A stretch of 64,000 bases of DNA from Psychrobacter sp. JCM 18900. Lineage in GTDB: Bacteria; Pseudomonadota; Gammaproteobacteria; Pseudomonadales; Moraxellaceae. Below, one piece after another: positions 58,744 through 64,000 of this stretch (within the stretch, counting starts at the first letter, position 1; each line of letters starts with the position of its first letter). The notes below the pieces were generated by a model. The model had not been told where the DNA came from. It ran no database searches and worked only from the letters and a program-made list of their open reading frames with translations. A program made the position numbers and the translations under genes. The stretch lies in NCBI RefSeq assembly GCF_904846625.1, contig NZ_CAJHBL010000008.1:30224-94223 (forward strand), given 5' to 3'.

Positions 58744-58783
58744 ATACTATCCTATCCTTATTACCTAGATTTTTTATGCCTAC

Positions 58784-59836
58784 TTAGTGATTTACAGCAA
58801 ACAAGGGACGCACAGCAGGTTTGAACGACAACAGTGATGCATCCTCATCAGCCGTGAGATAGTTATCACCATGCAATAATGACGTCGAATGATAAGGAAC
58901 CAAGGCCGTAGGAATAAAGCGACGTGCCGCATCGATATGCTTGATTGAATCATCAAAGAAGATATGCGGCGCAAATGTTCTGAGTACCGCTGTTTTCTCT
59001 AATCCTCCCAAAAAAAATGCCATATCAACATTCACGCCCCACTCTCGTAATGTCTTGATAGCACGTAAGTCAGCTGGTGCATTGCGCGCGGTCACCAGCG
59101 CAATTTTTATTGGCGAGTATTTTAGACCAGCAGGTAGACGCTCTTGAAGATTTGACAATTTAATTAACAATTCAGCATAAGGGCCTTTTTCAATCGGCAA
59201 ATCACGCATCTGTACTTCACGATCATGAAAGGCTCGTAGCCCTTTTTGTTTGTATAGCAGTTCACCTGAATCATCAAAAAGTACCGCGTCCCCGTCAAAG
59301 GCAATGCGCAGCTGCTCAGTATCCAGCTCATAAGTATTCACAGGCGTGGCGTCTAGTATGGCACAGGCACAGATATTGGCATCCGCCACTTGCTGAGCAT
59401 CCTCGCGATTGGTGGTCAAGAACAGATCAACGTTGAAGTCTTTGATATAAGGTGCAACAGGGCTACCTGAAACAAAAGCAGAACGGGAGATATTAATACC
59501 ATGTTCTAAAATTGCATTAAGTACCTGAATACCAGTGTCTGGACTACTTTTTGACACGATAACGACTTCGACCAATGGTGTTTCAACGTCTGAATCTCGT
59601 CCATCGCTATTATCAGAATACTTATTTAGGTTTAGCAACGCTTTAATTAGCGGATAACCTGCACCAATATTCAAAGGATCATTTTCACGCTCGGTCATGT
59701 ACTCCCTAAATTCCTTTATAGCACTTGTAGGTCGTTGCTCTAGCAGCTCTAGCAAATAGTTTTCTGACTCAGTCAAATCAAAAAGTGCCGTCGCAGAAAT
59801 TGCGACGATAAGCGTATTACTAAAATCGACAGCCAT
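58784..59836 (-). CDS. 5'-nucleotidase (PF06189 type)
   Basis: A 350-residue HAD-like protein matching the cytosolic 5'-nucleotidase family PF06189. Motifs include FSNTLIVAISATALFDL at the N-terminus, the IAFDGDAVLFDDSGE catalytic Asp region near residue 182, LVTARNAPA and the late FFDDSIKHID. It dephosphorylates nucleoside monophosphates. An acidic insert near residues 75-88 (DNSDGRDSDVE) is unusual. The ribosome site is weak. It probably shares a transcript with the rhomboid gene. Confidence 0.85.
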   Translation of the reverse strand: MAVDFSNTLIVAISATALFDLTESENYLLELLEQRPTSAIKEFREYMTERENDPLNIGAGYPLIKALLNLNKYSDNSDGRDSDVETPLVEVVIVSKSSPDTGIQVLNAILEHGINISRSAFVSGSPVAPYIKDFNVDLFLTTNREDAQQVADANICACAILDATPVNTYELDTEQLRIAFDGDAVLFDDSGELLYKQKGLRAFHDREVQMRDLPIEKGPYAELLIKLSNLQERLPAGLKYSPIKIALVTARNAPADLRAIKTLREWGVNVDMAFFLGGLEKTAVLRTFAPHIFFDDSIKHIDAARRFIPTALVPYHSTSLLHGDNYLTADEDASLLSFKPAVRPLFAVNH

Positions 59837-59998
59837 GACTATCTCTACTTATAAAGTTATATAGGAAAATGAGTGAAAACCAGTTTACTACATTCACAGG
59901 CCTTTATAACACTGAGAAAAGTTATAATCATGCAGCATCGCAAATTGTAAGTTTGTAAAATATCCTTCTCTTAATTCTTAGTCAAAATATCAGACACT

Positions 59999-60032
59999 AA
60001 AAAAGCCACACTGCTTTATTAGCAATATGGCT
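59999..60032 (-). terminator. Terminator after the TRAP operon
   Basis: Read on the minus strand, AGCCATATTGCT pairs imperfectly with AGCAGTGTGGCT, followed by six T residues. It is just past the dctM stop. Confidence 0.7.
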
Positions 60033-60070
60033 GTATACAATAACGTTATACATGAGGGTTTAGATTCAGC

Positions 60071-61360
60071 CTATCCGAGCAGCACAAGCGAGATGGCAGG
60101 GAACATCACTAAGATAACCAAACGAATCACATCAGAGACAATGAATGGTGCCACCCCGCGGAACATATCGGACAGCTTAATGTGCGGTGCCATTGCCTTA
60201 ATCACAAAGATATTCATCCCCATCGGCGGCGTAATCAAACCAAGCTCCACCGTCAATACCGCAATGATGCCAAACCAGACAGGATCAAACCCTAACGCTA
60301 GAATGATGGGATATACCACAGGTATCGTGATTACTAGCATCGCTAAGGCATCCATGAACAGCCCTAATAGGAAATACATGAACAAGATACAGATTAGGAC
60401 AATCATTGGACTGACCGCCAATCCACCGATCCAAGATGCCAAGGTATAAGACAAGCGTGAGACTGAGATAAAATACCCCAATGCCTCTGCACCCAGTAAC
60501 ATAAAGAACACCACGGCAGAGAGTGCTAGTGTCTCAATCAATGACTGCTTGAGACCATCTAGACGCATGCCTTTAGCAAAGGCATAAGCCCATGAGACAA
60601 ACGCTCCTACTGCGGCGCCTTCTGTTGGAGTAAATAACCCAAAGAAGATACCAGCAATAATCACAATAAAGATAAAGCTAAACGGTATCAGACCAGTTAG
60701 TGACAGTAGCTTGGCTTTCCACGTGGTTTTCTCACCACGTTTTGCTAGATGCGGTTTCCAGCGTACCATCACCATGACGGTAAGTGAGTACATCACCATA
60801 CCGAGCATACCGGGTAGGAAGCCAGCGATGAACATGTCACCTACTGACTGCTGGGTTAAGATGGCATAGACCAGTAGCGCAATACTGGGCGGAATCATAA
60901 TACCAAGCGTACCACCAGCGGCTAAGATACCGCAGGCAAAGCCTGGCTGATAACCGTACTTCTCCATTTGCGGTAGCGCCACTTTGGTCATGGTGGAGGC
61001 AGTGGCGAGCGATGAGCCTGAGATAGAGGCAAAGATACCCGATGAACCAATACCTGCAATACCAAGACTACCCCTTACCCCACCAAATATGGTTCGGGTG
61101 GCTTCAAAGAGTTTACCTGCCATGCCCGAGTGAGTAGCAAACACGCCCATCAGAATAAATAAGGGAATGGCACTAAAGTCATACTTTGCTAAGACATCGA
61201 CTGGGATGTCTTTAAGCATTTGTAGAGCACCACTAGGCGCGGTAACCGCACCAAAACCGACTAGACCCACCCCTAACATGGCAAGTGCAACAGGTACGCG
61301 TAGGACGACAAGCAGGATCATGACCACTAGGCCAATCGCACCGATAATTTCTGGACTCAT
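60071..61360 (-). CDS. TRAP transporter large permease (DctM)
   Basis: A 429-residue membrane protein with 12-13 hydrophobic segments and DctM features: IPLFILMGVFATHSGMAGKLF near residue 65, GSSLATASTMTKVALP, ILAAGGTLGIMIPPSI, and PPMGMNIFVIKA near the end. It is the ion-coupled channel of a tripartite periplasmic transporter for organic acids. It starts inside the dctQ stop codon (ATGA overlap), so translation is coupled. The substrate is not determinable from sequence. Confidence 0.95.
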   Translation of the reverse strand: MSPEIIGAIGLVVMILLVVLRVPVALAMLGVGLVGFGAVTAPSGALQMLKDIPVDVLAKYDFSAIPLFILMGVFATHSGMAGKLFEATRTIFGGVRGSLGIAGIGSSGIFASISGSSLATASTMTKVALPQMEKYGYQPGFACGILAAGGTLGIMIPPSIALLVYAILTQQSVGDMFIAGFLPGMLGMVMYSLTVMVMVRWKPHLAKRGEKTTWKAKLLSLTGLIPFSFIFIVIIAGIFFGLFTPTEGAAVGAFVSWAYAFAKGMRLDGLKQSLIETLALSAVVFFMLLGAEALGYFISVSRLSYTLASWIGGLAVSPMIVLICILFMYFLLGLFMDALAMLVITIPVVYPIILALGFDPVWFGIIAVLTVELGLITPPMGMNIFVIKAMAPHIKLSDMFRGVAPFIVSDVIRLVILVMFPAISLVLLG

Positions 61361-61884
61361 GCGCCTGTCTCCTCGGCGTCAAAGAATTCGCCTGTCTTAA
61401 AGATGTTGATAGATTCGATCAATGAGCGAATGGCCAGTAGGATGCTTAAGAATGCACTAACCATATAGATAGGCATCATAGATATTCGAAGGTCTTGGGT
61501 GACTTTGCCATACTCTAAGGCGTCAATGGCGCTCTCGTAGAGTCCCCATGAAAAGACGATGCCGATGATAAAGAAGCCCATCATAAAGATACCCATAAGG
61601 TAGCCTTTGATAGACTGGGGCATTTTCTGGGTGAAGACGTCGACGATGATTTGTGAGCGTTCAACAAACGCGGCAAAGGCAGCTAGTAATGCAAATAGCA
61701 TAAAGTAGGAGACAATCTCTACACTGCCTTTGACGGTAAAGCCAAACTCACCGCCGGTGAGTTTGAATATGTAGCGTGCGACGACGTCGAGCATGGTGGT
61801 TAGGACAATGATAATGAGACTCACCCCACCGATAAACTGGCATAATCTAGAGATTAAAACACTGAGCTTGACTAAAAATGCCAT
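61357..61884 (-). CDS. TRAP transporter small permease (DctQ)
   Basis: A 175-residue protein with four hydrophobic segments. The segment VVARYIFKLTGGEFG near residue 46 is typical of DctQ. It partners the large permease. GGAGGTG, a near-perfect ribosome site, precedes the ATG. dctP ends 17 bases upstream and dctM overlaps it downstream. Confidence 0.93.
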   Translation of the reverse strand: MAFLVKLSVLISRLCQFIGGVSLIIIVLTTMLDVVARYIFKLTGGEFGFTVKGSVEIVSYFMLFALLAAFAAFVERSQIIVDVFTQKMPQSIKGYLMGIFMMGFFIIGIVFSWGLYESAIDALEYGKVTQDLRISMMPIYMVSAFLSILLAIRSLIESINIFKTGEFFDAEETGA

Positions 61885-61901
61885 GTGACACCTCCAATAG
61901 G

Positions 61902-62960
61902 TTAGACCTTACAGGCAGCACTGGCAGCTTTTGCTTTTTCATAGACGCCATCAGCATCTAAACCCAAAGCGTTAACATCACTTAGATATTTTTGGGTTCC
62001 TCTTTCAAGTGGCCCTTTCCAATCTGGATCATTTAGTGGATCAGGAATCTCGACAATTTCATCACCTTTATCTTTAGCAGCTTGAATTGCCATCTGGTCA
62101 TGCTTATCAAATACCTCACCAACTTTACTGGCCAACGTCATTCCTGAGTTTTTATCCAAAACTTGTTTTAGATCATCTGGTAGATTATCGTATTTGTCCT
62201 TGTTCATCGTGACCATAAGCGCTGAACTATAGAAAGGAATATTGGTATGATATTTGGTAATCTCATCAATCTTAAATGCTGTTACCGCTTCCCAAGGGAA
62301 ACTCAAACCATCAACGACACCGCGCTGTAGAGAGGTATACATATCGTTTGCAGGTAAACCGACTGGTGAAGCGCCTGCACTTTCGATGATGTCACCTGCC
62401 ACAGCTGAAGGACGGCGAATACGCATACCTTTCATATCTGCAGGCGTACGAATTAACTTATCCGTTGTATGAAGTGCACCAGGTCCACCGCCATACATAA
62501 ACAGTAAATGCGTATCTTCATACTCACTCGCCAAAGTACCATCATCATATAAGGTCTGTAGCATACAGCCCATTTGAGTTGCTGAATTTGATAAACCTGG
62601 AAGCTCAGTAATCTGAGTCAAAGGAAAGCGACCATTGGTATAACCATGCGCTTGTGAACCGATATCGATCGTACCTTTAGCAGCAGATTCATAAGTAACG
62701 TCTGCTTTAGCAAGGCCCGCGGATGGATACAGCTCAACTTTTAGACGGCCGTCAGAATCTGTTTCTATCTGTTTTGCCCAAGGCTCAAAGACTTCTTTAC
62801 TGATAGATGAGGTTGCAGGCCAAAAATGCGAAAACCGTAGCACGGTAGTTTCTTGAGAAGTGGCTGATGAGCCATCAGTCGTATCAGCAGATTGGTTAGA
62901 ACAGCCAAGAAGACTAATAGCGGCTAAAGCACCAATCGAAAAAAGAGGAGCTAACTTCAT
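61902..62960 (-). CDS. TRAP transporter substrate-binding lipoprotein (DctP)
   Basis: A 352-residue periplasmic binding protein using the ATG at 62960 with AAAGGA before it. The signal ends in a lipobox (ISLLGC), so it is a lipoprotein, which is less usual for DctP than a free protein. The conserved Arg in IRTPADMKGMRIRRPS (near residue 170) binds the carboxylate of the ligand, and GLSFPWEAVTAF is typical of TRAP receptors. It delivers the ligand to DctQM; the operon order is dctP-dctQ-dctM. Confidence 0.93.
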   Translation of the reverse strand: MKLAPLFSIGALAAISLLGCSNQSADTTDGSSATSQETTVLRFSHFWPATSSISKEVFEPWAKQIETDSDGRLKVELYPSAGLAKADVTYESAAKGTIDIGSQAHGYTNGRFPLTQITELPGLSNSATQMGCMLQTLYDDGTLASEYEDTHLLFMYGGGPGALHTTDKLIRTPADMKGMRIRRPSAVAGDIIESAGASPVGLPANDMYTSLQRGVVDGLSFPWEAVTAFKIDEITKYHTNIPFYSSALMVTMNKDKYDNLPDDLKQVLDKNSGMTLASKVGEVFDKHDQMAIQAAKDKGDEIVEIPDPLNDPDWKGPLERGTQKYLSDVNALGLDADGVYEKAKAASAACKV

Positions 62961-62966
62961 TATCAA

Positions 62967-63341
62967 TTCCTTTTGATAATTATGAGAATAGGAGTAAGGT
63001 ATTACGAGCAGACAATTTGATTCATCCTAGATTAAATTGTCTACAAGGTTTAGATGTATTTTTTACATACCTGTAATAAAAGTACTGTTTAAAATTAGCA
63101 GCTATAATGATATAAGTCAAATCATTTTGAGCAGATTATGGAGGATATATTCATATTATAGATATATTTTTGATACTTGAATTGTCTATATAGATAATAG
63201 TAAAAATTAAGCAGACTAAAATAATTCCTCATAAAAAAGCTCTCAGCCTGTTATCTAGTTGAGAGCTTTTTTATATAGATACTACATGAATTCATAGAAG
63301 CTGCTCTAGGCAGTTATACAAATCATAATAGTGGTGAAGCA
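62967..63341. other. Intergenic region upstream of the TRAP operon
   Basis: About 375 AT-rich bases. It holds the promoter region of dctP and, at its right end, the terminator of the small acidic gene (listed separately). No gene is seen. Confidence 0.4.
63233..63272 (-). terminator. Terminator after the small acidic gene
   Basis: AAAAAAGCTCTCA pairs with TGAGAGCTTTTTT around a 14-base loop. It lies 70 bases past the stop of the gene at 63342-63689 on the minus strand. Confidence 0.9.
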
Positions 63342-63689
63342 CTATTCTTCCATCTGCCACTTATCATCTACCCATACAGCATCGTTATCATCTAGATGCA
63401 CATGCCATTCTGCATCAGTTACCGCAAGGCGAATCTTAGTCAAACACTGTAGCCAATGCTCTAAGGTATACATAAGATCTTCTACATCTAGACTAACAGG
63501 TAACTTTGTAGCTCCTGCTAATATGACCTCTGACTCACTATCATCGTATGCATAGAGATCAAAAGTCTCTGCATCATCTGCATGCTCAAAATTTTCATTA
63601 TATTTATCGACTATTGATGCAACCTTTTCTTGCTCCTGTTGAGTCAAGAGAGTAGAACGTTCAGCAGTATAGTAGAGTGAAACGCCCAT
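63342..63689 (-). CDS. Small acidic protein, unknown
   Basis: A 115-residue cytoplasmic protein starting at the ATG at 63689, with TGGAG six bases before it. It is rich in Asp and Glu, with one Cys in EHWLQCLTKI and a Trp-rich end (EWHVHLDDNDAVWVDDKWQ). No signal or membrane segment. The layout (short alpha/beta, two similar-looking parts) does not match a family that I know. A terminator follows. Confidence 0.65.
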   Translation of the reverse strand: MGVSLYYTAERSTLLTQQEQEKVASIVDKYNENFEHADDAETFDLYAYDDSESEVILAGATKLPVSLDVEDLMYTLEHWLQCLTKIRLAVTDAEWHVHLDDNDAVWVDDKWQMEE

Positions 63690-63844
63690 AATGTGCTCCA
63701 AAATAAATGAGAGATTGTGGATTCTAGAAGTGAATAAATAATATCACATCAAAATGGTACATAGGAAAGTTTGAGTTCTTGACCGAAGCATCTAGCGCTA
63801 AACTTTCCAACACCAAGCACCGTCACCAAACCGCGCACAAAGAA

Positions 63845-63878
63845 AATCCCCCGACAAGCTAATGTCGGGGGATTTTCA
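63845..63878 (-). terminator. Terminator of the rRNA operon
   Basis: AAAATCCCCCGACA pairs with TGTCGGGGGATTTT, a very stable 14-bp stem with T residues on the minus-strand side. It lies just after the 5S rRNA 3' end. Confidence 0.92.
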
Positions 63879-63888
63879 GAATAGAGAG

Positions 63889-64000
63889 CTGACGATGACC
63901 TACTCTCACATGGGCGAACCACACTACCATTGGCGCTACGATGTTTCACTTCTGAGTTCGGGAAGGGATCAGGTGGGGCCATCGCGCTATTGTCGTCAGC
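63889..64000 (-). rRNA. rrf: 5S ribosomal RNA, 5' end at the window edge
   Basis: Read on the minus strand the sequence carries the conserved 5S core (CCGAACTCAGAAGTGAAAC) and the GTAGCGCCAATGGTAGTGTG segment. Helix I forms between GCTGACGA at 63993-64000 and TCGTCAGC at 63890-63897. About 112 bases are visible, so a few bases of the 5' end may lie beyond the window. It is the last gene of an rRNA operon entering from the right. Confidence 0.96.

Noticed and set aside
63749..63982. A 77-codon open frame on the minus strand
   Set aside because: It is an open frame running through the 5S rRNA and its terminator, not a gene.

Overview
The window reads as a chromosomal segment of a Psychrobacter-like member of the Moraxellaceae (Gammaproteobacteria). 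This rests on protein character and gene content: tig, clpP and clpX, cmoA/cmoB, fadBA with the large alpha subunit, DUF2788, DUF1285, DUF1499, a DUF4212 plus sodium:solute symporter pair, a TRAP transporter, and moderate GC with AT-rich spacers. Species cannot be fixed from sequence alone. No phage, plasmid, transposase or CRISPR array is visible. A 5S rRNA closes the window on the minus strand, so an rRNA operon lies just beyond the right edge.

Layout. 1-9.7 kb: a lipoprotein cut by the window edge, an FAD oxidoreductase, a LOG-family nucleotide hydrolase, an alpha/beta hydrolase, a DEDDh exonuclease, an M23 peptidase, phoB-phoR behind a Pho box, dtd, and psd with a short inverted-repeat element just upstream. 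9.7-17.9 kb: an HD hydrolase, an isochorismatase-like hydrolase, the beta-oxidation pair fadB-fadA, a farnesyl diphosphate synthase and a YecE-type protein. 17.9-20.4 kb: an AT-rich DUF4145 gene and an SDR gene next to sodB, with a decayed copy of the sodB 3' end and terminator between them. 21-33.5 kb: rdgB and tig, then a complete urease operon on the opposite strand (ureD, ureA, a fused ureB-ureC, ureE, ureF, ureG, hupE/ureJ), then clpP and clpX. The urease block separates tig from clpPX, which are usually adjacent. 33.8-47 kb: an SDR, an orphan EIIC-like membrane protein, a SPOR protein, argS, small or envelope proteins, cmoA-cmoB, msrA, tpm and an MltB-type transglycosylase. 47-64 kb: a DUF4062-like protein next to murI, DUF1285, ETF:ubiquinone oxidoreductase, an amino-acid:cation symporter, the DUF4212/SSS pair, a rhomboid, a 5'-nucleotidase, a DctPQM TRAP operon, a small acidic protein and the 5S rRNA.

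How the genes work together. FadB/FadA degrade fatty acyl-CoA, and ETF-QO passes the electrons from acyl-CoA dehydrogenation to ubiquinone. UreA plus the UreBC fusion form the urease core. UreD, UreE, UreF and UreG load nickel, and HupE/UreJ probably imports it. CmoA and CmoB act in sequence to make cmo5U34 in tRNA. ClpP and ClpX form an ATP-dependent protease. PhoR and PhoB form the phosphate-starvation two-component system and appear autoregulated. Organic-acid and amino-acid uptake is covered by the AGCS, SSS and TRAP transporters.

The least ordinary items are the single-ORF UreB-UreC fusion with two extra insertions in the UreC part, the sodB 3' scar next to the AT-rich gene, four tandem 15-bp units at one edge of the urease block, and a PhoR with no membrane segment. 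I did not find a clearly new multi-gene system. The urease fusion is the strongest candidate for something unusual.
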